64,000 bases of DNA from Burkholderia sp. WP9. Its GTDB lineage: Bacteria; Pseudomonadota; Gammaproteobacteria; Burkholderiales; Burkholderiaceae. This document shows, in pieces, positions 11,171 to 19,868 of the stretch (within the stretch, counting starts at the first letter, position 1; every line of letters starts with the position of its first letter). Under the pieces are notes generated by a model. That model saw only the letters and a program-made list of their open reading frames with translations, had not been told where the DNA came from and made no database searches. Position numbers and translations under genes: made by a program. The stretch lies in NCBI RefSeq assembly GCF_900104795.1, contig NZ_FNTG01000001.1, forward strand, positions 3,596,001 through 3,660,000, given 5' to 3'.

Positions 11171-11562
11171 CGAGTTGCTGTCGTTATGGTGTGCACGGCG
11201 GTTGCCGCTGCCCCCGTCGCGCGCACGCAACAAGGCCCTGAGCAGCCAGACTAACCAGGCGCAATGGCTCCAGGCGCTTGTGCCACAAGGGTTTGCGGGG
11301 CAAGCGAGCCGGAGCGGCGTGCAGGATTTTTGGGAAGTAAGGCGAGATTCTAACGCCAAATCGGACCCACAAGGGAGTTATCCACAGGGACGGATCACCT
11401 GGCGAACTGCTCGCGGGGAACGGCCGAACCAGGCTAAACTATTGACGGTCAACGAAAAACCGGTTTAAATAGCGGGTTCCGCGAAAACCAATTCAGTAAA
11501 CCTCCGGCCATTGCGCTTTCAGCGATGATCGCGCGGTTATTTTTCGATCAAGTGAGAGCAAC
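11171..11562. other. dnaA-rpmH intergenic region with DnaA box; possible oriC/dnaA promoter
   Basis: This 392-base gap separates the divergently read dnaA and rpmH. It holds one perfect consensus DnaA box, TTATCCACA, at 11378-11386, and AT-richer stretches at about 11440-11475 and 11537-11550. In pseudomonads this gap is oriC, but only one good box is visible here and a full origin usually has several. In some Burkholderia the chromosome 1 origin lies away from dnaA. The box may therefore serve only dnaA autoregulation. The rpmH promoter and leader must also lie here. Confidence 0.4.
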
Positions 11563-11697
11563 ATGAAACGTACTTACCAACCTTCCGTTACCCGTCGCAA
11601 GCGCACCCACGGCTTCCGCGTTCGCATGAAGACCGCAGGTGGCCGCAAGGTCATCAACGCACGTCGCGCGAAGGGCCGCAAGCGCCTCGCCATCTAA
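11563..11697 (+). CDS. rpmH: 50S ribosomal protein L34
   Basis: This 44-residue, very basic protein starts [18 protein letters not shown] and ends GRKRLAI, which is a full-length bacterial L34. It is a small rRNA-binding protein of the large subunit. A ribosome site (GTGAGAG) precedes the ATG. It heads the rpmH-rnpA-yidD-yidC-mnmE order conserved across bacteria; rnpA follows after a few bases and is probably co-transcribed. Confidence 0.98.
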
Positions 11698-11720
11698 GGC
11701 AGGCGTTGCACGCGACGCTT

Positions 11721-12206
11721 ATGCCGGGTAGTGAAGCCCGCGGTGACGCGGGAACGGCTGAAGCGCAGCAACTGGGCTCGGTTCCGTTGCGAGCGCAAGC
11801 CGCCTTCCCCAAAGCCGCAAGGCTGCTGAAAACGGATGAATTTTCATCCGTTTTTCGTTTGCGCCCGTGGCGCCGCACTGCGCACTTCGTGGTGTACGGC
11901 CGGCCCACCGGCAACGAAGCTCGCTTAGGCCTCGTGATCGGCAAGAAGTATGCGCCGCGCGCGGCCACGCGTAATCTGGTACGTCGAATCGCGCGTGAAG
12001 CCTTCCGGCTGCGTCGCGCGGAATTCGGCGGTTGGGATGTGCTGCTGCGTTTGCACACGCGCTTCGACAAGAAGGCTTTGCCGAGCGCTTCGTCGCCGCC
12101 GTTGAGGGCGCTGTGCCGCAGCGAAATCGAGGCGCTGCTCGACAAGGCAGCGCGCGAAGTGACCCGTCGCGAGGCGCCGCCCGCGGAAGCGCCCAAGACG
12201 GAATGA
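11721..12206 (+). CDS. rnpA: Ribonuclease P protein component
   Basis: RnpA is the basic protein that helps the catalytic RNA of RNase P bind and cut pre-tRNA 5' leaders. The 161-residue frame contains the family signature as [12 protein letters not shown], preceded by the [17 protein letters not shown] segment and [16 protein letters not shown]. The C-terminal 40 residues and the N-terminal ~30 are longer than in E. coli (119 aa), as is common in Burkholderia. The ATG at 11721 is preferred; an in-frame TTG at 11706 is possible and lies too near AGGCAGG to be well spaced. It sits 23 bases after rpmH and 106 before the likely yidD start. Confidence 0.95.
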   Translation: MPGSEARGDAGTAEAQQLGSVPLRAQAAFPKAARLLKTDEFSSVFRLRPWRRTAHFVVYGRPTGNEARLGLVIGKKYAPRAATRNLVRRIAREAFRLRRAEFGGWDVLLRLHTRFDKKALPSASSPPLRALCRSEIEALLDKAAREVTRREAPPAEAPKTE

Positions 12207-12312
12207 CGCTCAAGTGACTGCCCGCTTTGCAGTTCAGGCCGCTCCGGCGGCCGTGCTGCGCGGGCGTCGCCCGGTACTCCACGTTGCGCGGCGCCGTCCG
12301 GCCGCACCAGCC

Positions 12313-12543
12313 ATGCAAACGGTACTTTTCGCTTTACTGCGTTTCTACAAGGTTGCCGTGAGCCCAATGCTCGGCAACCGGTGCCGTTTTTACCCTTCCT
12401 GCTCTGATTACGCGCGCGAAGCAATCCAGTATCATGGCGCCGCGCGCGGGACTTATCTCGCCGCCAGGCGTATTTGCCGCTGCCACCCGTTTTCCGCGGG
12501 CGGCATCGATCTCGTCCCGCCTCCCACTTCTGAAAAGCGCTGA
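12313..12543 (+). CDS. yidD: Membrane protein insertion efficiency factor YidD
   Basis: From the ATG at 12313 the product is 76 residues: [20 protein letters not shown], then the conserved cysteine-containing core [17 protein letters not shown] and [12 protein letters not shown]. YidD proteins are small, membrane-associated and help YidC-dependent insertion. The same frame is open upstream to a GTG at 12214, giving 109 residues, but that extension has no family counterpart. Position between rnpA and yidC is conserved. Confidence 0.93.
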   Translation: MQTVLFALLRFYKVAVSPMLGNRCRFYPSCSDYAREAIQYHGAARGTYLAARRICRCHPFSAGGIDLVPPPTSEKR

Positions 12544-12573
12544 CGCGCCGTTCCATCGACACTGAGACAACGC

Positions 12574-14232
12574 ATGGATATCAAACGCACCGTCCTATGG
12601 GTCATCTTTTTCATGTCAGCGGTCATGCTGTTCGACAACTGGCAACGCGACCACGGACGCCCGTCGATGTTCTTCCCGAGCGCCACGCCGACCAAGACCG
12701 TCGGTAGCGCCGCACCGGGAACCACGACGCCGGGAACCCAGCCCGCCGATCTGCCGGCCACGAACGCAGCCGCTCCGGGCAACGCGCCGGCGGCCACGCA
12801 ATCGCAACTGATCAAGTTCAACACCGACGTCTATAGCGGCGAAATCGACACTCGCGGCGGCACGCTGTCGAAGCTGTCGCTGGTCAAGCAAGGCGACGGC
12901 AAGCAACCGGATCTCGTCATCACGCTGTTCGACCGCACCGCGAACCATACATATCTGGCGCGCACGGGCCTGCTCGGCGGCGATTTCCCGAATCACAACG
13001 ACATTTACACGCCGTTGCCGAACCAGCCGCACGACCTGACGGGCGACGCCAAGTCGTTCCAGCTCAGCTTCGAGTCGCCGGTGAAGGGCGGCGTGAAGGT
13101 CATCAAGACCTACACGTTCACGCGTGGCAGCTATGTGATCGGCGTCGACACGAAGATCCAGAACGTCGGCACCACGCCGGTGAGCCCGTCGGTCTATATG
13201 GAACTGGTGCGTGACGACCAGCCGGTGGAAACGCCGCGCTTCTCGCACACGTTCATCGGGCCGGCTGTCTACACCGACCAGCATCACTTCCAGAAGATGA
13301 CGTTCGGCGACATCGACAAGAACAAGCAGGATTACGCGACTTCGGCTGACAACGGCTGGATCGCGATGGTTCAGCATTACTTCGCGTCGGCCTGGATTCC
13401 GCAGCAAGGTGCGAAACGCGACATCTACGTTGAGAAGATCGATCCGGCGCTGTACCGCGTCGGCGTGAAGGAACCGGTCGCGACCATCGCCCCGGGCCAA
13501 ACCGTCGACGTCTCCGCGCGCCTGTTCGCCGGTCCGGAAGAAGAGCGCATGCTCGAGGGCATCGCGCCGGGTCTGGAACTGGTGAAGGACTACGGCTGGG
13601 TGACGATCATCGCGAAGCCGCTGTTCTGGCTGCTCGAGAAGATCCACAGCTATGTCGGCAACTGGGGCTGGTCGATCGTGCTGCTCACGCTGCTGATCAA
13701 GGCTGTGTTCTTCCCGCTGTCGGCCGCGAGCTACAAGTCGATGGCGCGCATGAAGGCGATCACGCCGCGCATGCAAGCACTGCGTGAACGCTTCAAAGGC
13801 GATCCGCAGAAGATGAACGCCGCGCTGATGGAGCTGTACAAGACCGAGAAGGTCAATCCGTTCGGCGGCTGTCTGCCGGTCGTCATTCAGATTCCGGTGT
13901 TCATCTCGCTGTACTGGGTGCTGCTATCGTCGGTGGAAATGCGCGGCGCGCCGTGGATTCTCTGGATTCACGATCTGTCGCAACAGGATCCGTTCTTCAT
14001 TCTGCCGGTGCTGATGGCCGTCTCGATGTTCCTGCAAACCAAGCTGAACCCGACGCCGCCGGACCCGGTTCAAGCCAAGATGATGATGTTCATGCCGATC
14101 GCGTTCTCGGTCATGTTCTTCTTCTTCCCGGCCGGTCTGGTGCTGTACTACGTGGTGAACAACGTGCTCTCGATCGCGCAGCAGTACTACATCACGCGAA
14201 TGATGGGCCAGGCGAAAACCAAAGCTGCCTAA
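12574..14232 (+). CDS. yidC: Membrane protein insertase YidC
   Basis: YidC inserts and folds inner-membrane proteins, alone or with SecYEG. The 552-residue protein has an N-terminal transmembrane segment ([20 protein letters not shown]), an Ala/Pro/Thr-rich spacer, and a large periplasmic beta domain (about 70-340). The conserved five-segment core follows, containing [22 protein letters not shown] and [21 protein letters not shown] (both cut to their key parts here). It ends in a basic tail. Length and layout are those of Gram-negative YidC. It starts 30 bases after yidD and is followed by a strong terminator, so the rpmH-yidC unit likely ends here. Confidence 0.98.
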   Translation: MDIKRTVLWVIFFMSAVMLFDNWQRDHGRPSMFFPSATPTKTVGSAAPGTTTPGTQPADLPATNAAAPGNAPAATQSQLIKFNTDVYSGEIDTRGGTLSKLSLVKQGDGKQPDLVITLFDRTANHTYLARTGLLGGDFPNHNDIYTPLPNQPHDLTGDAKSFQLSFESPVKGGVKVIKTYTFTRGSYVIGVDTKIQNVGTTPVSPSVYMELVRDDQPVETPRFSHTFIGPAVYTDQHHFQKMTFGDIDKNKQDYATSADNGWIAMVQHYFASAWIPQQGAKRDIYVEKIDPALYRVGVKEPVATIAPGQTVDVSARLFAGPEEERMLEGIAPGLELVKDYGWVTIIAKPLFWLLEKIHSYVGNWGWSIVLLTLLIKAVFFPLSAASYKSMARMKAITPRMQALRERFKGDPQKMNAALMELYKTEKVNPFGGCLPVVIQIPVFISLYWVLLSSVEMRGAPWILWIHDLSQQDPFFILPVLMAVSMFLQTKLNPTPPDPVQAKMMMFMPIAFSVMFFFFPAGLVLYYVVNNVLSIAQQYYITRMMGQAKTKAA

Positions 14233-14316
14233 TTTCGCGGCTGAGGCGGGCGGCAACGCCCGCTAGCGCAGGCTGATGCAAGCCGCGTCTGACTGACAAC
14301 GAAGCAGCGAAAGAAA

Positions 14317-14350
14317 ATGCCGCCCGGTGCAAACCGGGCGGCATTTTTTA
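14317..14350 (+). terminator. Rho-independent terminator after yidC
   Basis: An 11-bp stem (ATGCCGCCCGG / CCGGGCGGCAT) with a six-base loop is followed by TTTTTTAT. It separates yidC from the oppositely read XRE regulator gene. Confidence 0.9.
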
Positions 14351-14387
14351 TGGTCAGGTTAAACGCGCTCAAACGACGATGCGGTCG

Positions 14388-14795
14388 TCACTCGCCTTCC
14401 GCATCCTCACCGTAAAAGCGCACGATCATCTCTTCGACCAGAAAGCGGTCTTTCGGCGTCAGCGACTGAATCTTCGAAGCAAGTTCGATCGTCTCCGGCG
14501 TCGGCGGATATTTTTCACCGCGCGCCAACGGCCTCGCATTCGTGCCCGGTGGCGGTCCGTAGTGAAGCCAATGCTCCTTGACGTTCAGCCATTCGGCCAA
14601 CGTGCGCAACTTGTCCGGCTTCGGGATCGTCGTACCGGATAACCACTTGTGAGCGGTCTGCGGCGTAACCTCACGTTCACCCCGGTAGCGGAGATTGAAT
14701 TGCTCGGCGAGTTTGGTCCCGCCGCGAATTTTCAGCGGCTCTAGCAGGTCCTTCAACCGTTTGGCGAAGGCGGCTTTTTCTTTGTTGGTCGGCAT
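14388..14795 (-). CDS. XRE-family helix-turn-helix regulator (copy 1)
   Basis: From the ATG at 14795 the product is 135 residues; a TTG at 14816 would add seven. The N-terminal half looks like a phage-repressor-type helix-turn-helix: a helix over KEKAAFAKRLKDLLEPL, then the TPQTAHKWLSGTTIPKPDKLRTLAEWL segment carrying the recognition helix. The second half (LNVKEHWLHYGPP, then a ~60-residue acidic tail) probably mediates dimerisation. It closely resembles the next gene to the right, sharing the pattern W-L-x-G-x-T-x-P-x-P-x-x-L-R-T-L-A and HWLxYG. Both starts are preceded by the same TTGCACAATCCG, so they arose by tandem duplication. No prophage genes are nearby. Target and function are unknown; the flanking repeats may be its operators. 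Confidence 0.8.
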   Translation of the reverse strand: MPTNKEKAAFAKRLKDLLEPLKIRGGTKLAEQFNLRYRGEREVTPQTAHKWLSGTTIPKPDKLRTLAEWLNVKEHWLHYGPPPGTNARPLARGEKYPPTPETIELASKIQSLTPKDRFLVEEMIVRFYGEDAEGE

Positions 14796-15196
14796 GGGCC
14801 GGATTGTGCAATTCAACGTTCAACCAGTTGACAACCAGCCAGGCTTCGTTATAGCTTATTTGAGATACATTTAGCTTGCAGGCGCCGCCGAACAACGCGT
14901 CTGCCGAAGTTGTCATTTTTTGTTGTTTTTCGTTGTGCGGTGGGCCGCTCGTGGCCTTAAGGTTCGGCGGCGTCCTATTTTTCCGCAAGAAACGCGGTAG
15001 CAATCCTAGCCTAATTGAGATAAATCCGACTTGCTTGTGGCGTTAACCGGCCGGCAGTCCGTCAGGCGGCGCAGTCGTCCGGATCGTCCGGGTGTTAGGT
15101 CGACACGATCTGGTACTACCGAGGCCGGTCGGTACGAAGCCGTTGAGCGCCGAATGCATCAGCGATCAAAGGAAAGGCCCGCAGGCCCCACCCTCA
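14796..15196. promoter_or_regulatory. Gap between XRE genes with operator-like motifs
   Basis: This 401-base region has no gene. It contains GAGATACATTTAGCTT at 14862-14877 and GAGATAAATCCGA at 15017-15029. The latter is repeated exactly at 15835-15847 beyond the second XRE gene. The promoter of copy 1 must lie here. The repeats are good candidates for sites bound by one or both XRE proteins. Confidence 0.4.
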
Positions 15197-15613
15197 CTAA
15201 CTTTCCTCGCCATTCTGGCTAGTAAGGCGGACAGTCACCTCCTGGAATCCGGCACGGTCTTCGAGGTTTATCGTCAAAACCAGCGCACCCTTTTGCGGCT
15301 CCCATTCGATCGTCTCGGCCGAAAGCGGATAATTCTCGCCGGGCGCGAGCGGCTTGGCCTTCGTACCCTTCGACAGTCCGTAGGCCAGCCAATGCTTATC
15401 CACGTCCAGCAATTTGGCTAGCGTGCGCAGGTTGGCTGGACGCGGCATCGTTTTTCCGTCGAGCCATTTGTAGATGGCCTGATCCGTCACATCTGCGCCG
15501 GTGTGGATGAGATTGAATTTTCTGCAGAGCTCGGCCCCGTTGGAAATATTGCGCCGCTTCATCGAGCGGCTGAGTCGTTCGGCAAACGCGGCTTTCAATG
15601 GTTTGGTCGTCAT
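15197..15613 (-). CDS. XRE-family helix-turn-helix regulator (copy 2)
   Basis: This 138-residue paralogue of the neighbouring regulator has the same layout: an N-terminal helix over LKAAFAERLSRSMK, a recognition segment TDQAIYKWLDGKTMPRPANLRTLAKLL, then LDVDKHWLAYGLSKGTKAKPLAPGENYPL. The C-terminal tails of the two copies differ: this one ends in a beta-rich segment (GALVLTINLEDRAGFQEVTVRL) in place of the acidic helix of copy 1. The divergence suggests different partners or ligands but similar DNA targets. The ATG at 15613 follows the shared TTGCACAATCCG leader. It is read leftward, away from mnmE, and its upstream region holds an AT-rich stretch and repeated motifs likely used for control. 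Confidence 0.8.
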   Translation of the reverse strand: MTTKPLKAAFAERLSRSMKRRNISNGAELCRKFNLIHTGADVTDQAIYKWLDGKTMPRPANLRTLAKLLDVDKHWLAYGLSKGTKAKPLAPGENYPLSAETIEWEPQKGALVLTINLEDRAGFQEVTVRLTSQNGEES

Positions 15614-15982
15614 GGATCGGATTGTGCAAGCGCTCGAGCCATGGGTTCTCCACCAATCAGGCTAGCAATTATCGAAATTAATATATTTTTTAGCTTTTGC
15701 CAGCGCCAGCCGTGACGCTGGCGCGATTTTAAAAAATTGTGCGTCTTTGCCCTTTTTTACAGTCTGATGGGCACATAGCCATCTCGTTCAATCTTAGTGA
15801 TTCTCAAAAAATCACAGCACAATTTAGCTTTTGTGAGATAAATCCGAAATCAGCTCCGAGTCGTCAAAGCGACGGCTCCGCCGCGCCGTCGGCCAGCCTT
15901 CACACACCGCCGCGTTACAATGCCTCGCGCCGCGTTGACCGCCGGCACCCCGCCCTCCTCTCTGTTTTTCTGCCACACCTCT
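15614..15982. promoter_or_regulatory. Divergent promoter region of XRE copy 2 and mnmE with repeats
   Basis: This 369-base gap includes an AT-rich block (15665-15700). TTTAGCTTTTG occurs twice, at 15689-15699 and 15823-15833. A dyad GTGATT-7-AATCAC lies at 15797-15815. A second exact copy of GAGATAAATCCGA lies at 15835-15847. The clustering next to two repressor-like genes makes these likely operators. If so, mnmE transcription could also be affected. Confidence 0.45.
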
Positions 15983-17377
15983 ATGCTCACCACCGATTCC
16001 GATCCGATCGTCGCCATTGCCACCGCGCCCGGCCGGGGAGGTATCGGCGTGGTGCGGATCTCGTTCGGACGAGCGGGCGAGGCGGCGGCCCAGCCGCTCA
16101 TGCAAGCGCTCACCGGTCAGACGCTCGCGGCCCGCCACGCCAGCTACGTCCCGTTCCTCGACGCCAGCGGCAACGCGCTCGACCGTGGTATCGCGCTGTA
16201 CTTCCCGGCGCCGCATTCCTACACCGGCGAGCATGTGCTCGAACTGCAGGGACACGGCGGTCCGGTGGTATTGCAACTCGTGCTGCAACGTTGCATCGAT
16301 GCCGGCCGCGCGTTCGGTCTGCGTCTCGCCGAACCGGGCGAATTCACGCGCCGCGCGTTCCTCAATGACAAACTGGATCTGGCGCAAGCCGAAGCGGTCG
16401 CCGACCTGATCGAGGCCAGCACCGAGGCCGCCGCGCGCTCAGCGGGCCGCTCGCTCGACGGCGCGTTTTCGCGCGACATTCACGCGCTGGTGGAAGACGT
16501 GATCACGCTGCGCATGCTCGTCGAAGCGACGCTCGACTTCCCCGAGGAAGAGATCGACTTCCTCGAAGCCGCCGACGCCCGCGGCAAGCTCGCGCGGATT
16601 CGCGAGCGGCTCGCCCACGTGCTGAGCGAAGCGCGGCAAGGCGCGTTGTTGCGCGAAGGCCTCTCGGTGGTGCTGGCCGGGCAGCCGAACGTCGGCAAAT
16701 CGTCGTTGCTGAATGCGCTGGCGGGCGCGGAGCTGGCCATCGTCACGCCGATCGCCGGCACGACGCGGGACAAGGTCGCGCAGACCATTCAGATCGAAGG
16801 TATTCCGCTGCACGTGATCGATACGGCCGGCCTGCGCGATACCGAGGACGAAGTCGAAAAAATCGGCATTGCGCGCACCTGGAGTGAGATCGAGCGTGCG
16901 GATGTCGTGCTGCATCTGCTCGATGCACGCACCGGCATGACAGCCGAAGACGAGGTGATCGCCGGACGCTTTCCGGTCGGCGTGCCAGTGGTACGCGTAT
17001 TGAACAAAACTGACCTGACGGGCCTCGCGCCAGCAGCGCAAACACTCGACGCCGAACTCGAACTGAGCGAAGTGCGGCTCTCGGCCAAACAAGGCGACGG
17101 CGTGGCGCTGTTGCGCGACGAGTTACTGCGAATCGCCGGCTGGCAAGCGGGCGCGGAAAGCGTGTACCTGGCGCGCGAGCGGCATCTGATTGCACTGCGC
17201 GCCGCCGAAGAGCATCTCGCGACCGCCGCCGCGCATGCGGATCAAAACTCGCAGGCGCTTGATCTGTTCGCTGAAGAACTACGCCTCGCCCAAGACCAGT
17301 TGAATTCGATCACCGGCGAATTCAGTTCGGACGATCTTCTCGGAGTGATTTTTAGCAGATTCTGTATCGGCAAGTGA
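15983..17377 (+). CDS. mnmE: tRNA modification GTPase MnmE
   Basis: MnmE with MnmG installs the cmnm5/mnm5 group on U34 of certain tRNAs. The 464-residue protein shows the N-terminal folate-binding domain ([19 protein letters not shown]), the helical domain, an inserted G domain with [12 protein letters not shown] (G1), GTTRD (G2), DTAGLRDT (G3) and NKTD (G4), and the universal C-terminal FCIGK with its catalytic cysteine. The start was set by the conserved [16 protein letters not shown]; a longer frame to 15920 is not family-like. It is separated from yidC by the two XRE genes. Confidence 0.98.
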   Translation: MLTTDSDPIVAIATAPGRGGIGVVRISFGRAGEAAAQPLMQALTGQTLAARHASYVPFLDASGNALDRGIALYFPAPHSYTGEHVLELQGHGGPVVLQLVLQRCIDAGRAFGLRLAEPGEFTRRAFLNDKLDLAQAEAVADLIEASTEAAARSAGRSLDGAFSRDIHALVEDVITLRMLVEATLDFPEEEIDFLEAADARGKLARIRERLAHVLSEARQGALLREGLSVVLAGQPNVGKSSLLNALAGAELAIVTPIAGTTRDKVAQTIQIEGIPLHVIDTAGLRDTEDEVEKIGIARTWSEIERADVVLHLLDARTGMTAEDEVIAGRFPVGVPVVRVLNKTDLTGLAPAAQTLDAELELSEVRLSAKQGDGVALLRDELLRIAGWQAGAESVYLARERHLIALRAAEEHLATAAAHADQNSQALDLFAEELRLAQDQLNSITGEFSSDDLLGVIFSRFCIGK

Positions 17378-17490
17378 ACGGGAATCGCCTCTTCGCCTAA
17401 GAAAGCCAACCTGGAAGACTTCCCGGAGCACCGAGAGCGTGCCATCGCGGATGCAAAAACTCCCTTCGTTGACCCAAAAACAGCAAATTC

Positions 17491-17503
17491 TTTGGTACAC
17501 AGC
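17491..17503 (+). repeat. Left copy of 13-bp direct repeat flanking the integrase (att-like)
   Basis: TTTGGTACACAGC lies 47 bases before the integrase ATG. An identical copy lies just after the gene. The sequence resembles TTGGTACAC-type cores seen beside P4-type integrases, so it may be a remnant attachment site. Confidence 0.5.
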
Positions 17504-17550
17504 CGGCATAGGTTTAAAATCGCCGCTGTCCGTGTTTGAACGATCCGAGC

Positions 17551-18765
17551 ATGCCCCGTCTAGCCGTTCCCCTCACCGAAGCCCAGATCCGCGCGCTCGA
17601 ACCGCGCGCCACCCGTTATTGCGTCGCGGACGGCAACGGTCTCGTCATCGAAGTCATGACGACCGGCACCAAGGTCTGGCGCTTCCGCTATTCGCTAAAC
17701 GGCAAGCGCCAGCCGCTCGCCACGATCGGCGATTACCGGATGATCTCCCTGCGCGTCGCGCGAGCGAAAGCTCAAAAGTATGCGGAGATGGTTGCTCAAG
17801 GCATTTCGCCGGTCGCCACAGCGCGGCGCGATCGCGGCGCGGAAAGCAAGGCGGACGTCCTGCGCGAGGCCGCCGAGCTTTATCTCGCGACAGAAATGGC
17901 GGGCAAGTCGGAGGAATATCGCCGCACCACGCGGCGCGCGCTCGACAAGGACGTCCTGCCCGCCATCGGCCACATGCCGATCAAAGCGGTCACCGCCGCC
18001 GATATCGTCGCGATATGCGACAGAATCAAAAGCCGCGGTTCGCCGAAAATGGCACTGCATACGCGCAATGTGATCAAACGTCTCTATGAGTATCTGATTG
18101 CGCGGCAACTCGCGGTCAGCAACCCGGCCGAGGTCGTTCCGGCGCGCTCCATCGCCACCTTCGACACCCGCAACCGCGTGCTCTCGGGCGACGAAATCGG
18201 CGCCATGTTTCGCTCGATCGACGCGTCGAGCATCCGCCGGCCCCTGAAGCTGGCGCTGCATCTGCTGGTGCTGACCATGGCGCGCAAATCGGACCTGGTC
18301 GAATCGACGTGGCCCGAATTCAATCTGGACAAAGCGTTATGGACGATCCCCGCCGCGCGCCTGAAAAAAGACCGCGATCAGCGTGTGCCTCTTTCGCATC
18401 AGGCGGTTTCCATGCTGCGCGAGCTGCAGCACGCCAAAGCCAGCCGAAACTTCGTATTCCCGAGCGTCAGGGGCGACGACCGGCCCATCGCCAAGAGTAC
18501 GTTGAACCAGGCCGTTAAGGCGCTTGGTCTCGACGTGGAGCATTTCGTCCTGCATGACTTCCGGCGCACTGCAACGGCGCACGTGCGCGAGATGACGGAG
18601 CACGCGGACGCGCTCGACCAGACTACGGGCGAAGTGCCCGAGCGCATGAAGCCAGGCACGAATGCGGAAAACGCCGCGGATCAGCGCCGAATCATGCAGC
18701 GTTGGGCAGACTTCGTCGACGAGCAGATCAAGGGCGTCCGCGACGCCATGACCGCCTCGCCCTGA
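17551..18765 (+). CDS. P4-type tyrosine-recombinase homologue lacking the catalytic tyrosine
   Basis: The 404-residue protein has the layout of P4-family integrases: an arm-binding DUF4102-like N-terminus (residues 1-85, VWRFRYSLNGKRQPLATIGDY), a core-binding SAM-like domain (100-195) and a catalytic domain. Arg245 (LTMARKSDL), Lys272 (LKKDRDQRVPLS) and the H335-x-x-R338 box (LHDFRRTATAHV) are present. The following LGH box and the nucleophilic tyrosine are absent: no tyrosine exists after residue 181. The segment that normally reads AYNRAEYLEERR is replaced by GTNAENAADQRR. The reading frame is otherwise intact and full length. It should therefore be unable to cut DNA but may still bind it. 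ATG at 17551 is preferred over TTG 17536. It follows mnmE and is framed by 13-bp direct repeats. Confidence 0.85.
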   Translation: MPRLAVPLTEAQIRALEPRATRYCVADGNGLVIEVMTTGTKVWRFRYSLNGKRQPLATIGDYRMISLRVARAKAQKYAEMVAQGISPVATARRDRGAESKADVLREAAELYLATEMAGKSEEYRRTTRRALDKDVLPAIGHMPIKAVTAADIVAICDRIKSRGSPKMALHTRNVIKRLYEYLIARQLAVSNPAEVVPARSIATFDTRNRVLSGDEIGAMFRSIDASSIRRPLKLALHLLVLTMARKSDLVESTWPEFNLDKALWTIPAARLKKDRDQRVPLSHQAVSMLRELQHAKASRNFVFPSVRGDDRPIAKSTLNQAVKALGLDVEHFVLHDFRRTATAHVREMTEHADALDQTTGEVPERMKPGTNAENAADQRRIMQRWADFVDEQIKGVRDAMTASP

Positions 18766-18819
18766 AAGGCCCTGCAACAATCCTGGTGCCGTTCCGCCGG
18801 CTGTCACAACAAGTCGTCA

Positions 18820-18832
18820 TTTGGTACACAGC
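18820..18832 (+). repeat. Right copy of 13-bp direct repeat flanking the integrase (att-like)
   Basis: TTTGGTACACAGC, identical to 17491-17503, lies 54 bases after the integrase stop. The pair encloses nothing but the integrase gene. Confidence 0.5.
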
Positions 18833-19010
18833 ACCACTCACGTCATCGGTAACTCATTGCCTTAATTGAGAAATTCAATTTCACGCCAGGTTTCGAAAGG
18901 GAGAAATCCCACACCAACAAGCGTGCGCCACGATTGAATCACGCGGTCCTTTTTTCCCGCGTTTGATCGCCTACACTGAAGGTTGCACGCAACCCGATAC
19001 GGAGGCTCCC

Positions 19011-19172
19011 ATGTCTGAATCACTGATAGCTTATTTGCTGGGGCCTACCGTGATGCTGCTGGTCGGCGTGGCAATCTGGGCCGCGTCGCGCTACCACCAG
19101 AAGACAAAGCCGCAAAAACTCGAGCGCTGGCTGGACACGCACTACGCGGAGTGGCTGCATCACAAGCACTAA
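19011..19172 (+). CDS. Small single-pass membrane protein
   Basis: The 53-residue product starts MSESLIAYLLGPTVMLLVGV, giving one membrane helix (about residues 5-25), followed by a basic, histidine-rich cytoplasmic tail (SRYHQKTKPQKLERWLD). An excellent ribosome site (GGAGG) precedes the ATG at 19011 and a strong terminator follows, so it is a real, separately transcribed gene. The family is not recognised. No partner is evident; the neighbours are read away from it or toward it with terminators between. Confidence 0.7.
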   Translation: MSESLIAYLLGPTVMLLVGVAIWAASRYHQKTKPQKLERWLDTHYAEWLHHKH

Positions 19173-19189
19173 TCGGCGCAATGAAATGA

Positions 19190-19220
19190 AAGGCCGTCGC
19201 ATCGAGCGACGGCCTTTTTT
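19190..19220 (+). terminator. Bidirectional rho-independent terminator
   Basis: AAAGGCCGTCGC and GCGACGGCCTTTTTT form a 10-12 bp stem around a five-base loop. The A run on one side and T run on the other let it serve both the small membrane gene and the convergent glycine-zipper gene. Confidence 0.9.
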
Positions 19221-19254
19221 ACTGTGACGCGCACAGCATGCGCGCGCTGCGCAA

Positions 19255-19581
19255 TCACCAACCCGGTTGCGGTTGCGGATATCCATACTGCGCGGGCGGC
19301 GGCGGCGCACCGCACGCCACGTAGGCACGCTGGTACTGGTCATAGCAGTATCCCGGCGGCGCCTGGGCGTACACGGGCGCGGGCTGATACGCCGGCTGCG
19401 CGTATACGGGCTGCTGGTAAGCCACCACGGGCGCCGGATTCAGCGCGGAGGTCACTACGGCCCCCAGCACGGCGCCACCAATCAACGCACCCACCACGTC
19501 GCCACCATTGCCGTGCGCCGATGCTTGCCCGGCTACGCTCAGACTTCCCACCATCAACAACGCCACTGCGATCTTTTTCAT
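19255..19581 (-). CDS. Secreted glycine-zipper protein with Pro/Tyr/Gln-rich repeats
   Basis: The 108-residue protein has a signal peptide (MKKIAVALLMVGSLSVAGQA, cleavage likely after ASA at 22). A glycine-zipper-like hydrophobic stretch follows (GALIGGAVLGAVV, 31-43). The tail has imperfect repeats of YxQPxYAQPAYQPAP type and two cysteines (79 and 90). It lacks a lipobox, so it is probably periplasmic or outer-membrane associated. The start at 19581 has a GAGGAGT ribosome site. Proteins of this kind are common in Burkholderia and have no assigned biochemical role. It is convergent with the small membrane gene. Confidence 0.75.
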   Translation of the reverse strand: MKKIAVALLMVGSLSVAGQASAHGNGGDVVGALIGGAVLGAVVTSALNPAPVVAYQQPVYAQPAYQPAPVYAQAPPGYCYDQYQRAYVACGAPPPPAQYGYPQPQPGW

Positions 19582-19868
19582 GTTTGACTCCTCGCCGTTC
19601 AGGCATGGAACCGATTGTGGCTGTCGCACGCGGAAATAGATGCTGCAAGTGGTAACGGCACATTACTCATGTAACGCACTAACCGGCGCTCGTCGCGAAC
19701 CGGCCTCCAGTTCCTTTGTTCGCCTGTCATTCGCCCGATCAATGTAAAATTCGCCACATAAGCCGTCGGGTAAATCTGACGACCCGTAAAGCTTTCCGAC
19801 CCGTCGATTCAGGACAGACCACGTCGACAACACCGGTCGAGACAAAGCCAAAAGTAAGGGGCGTTCGC

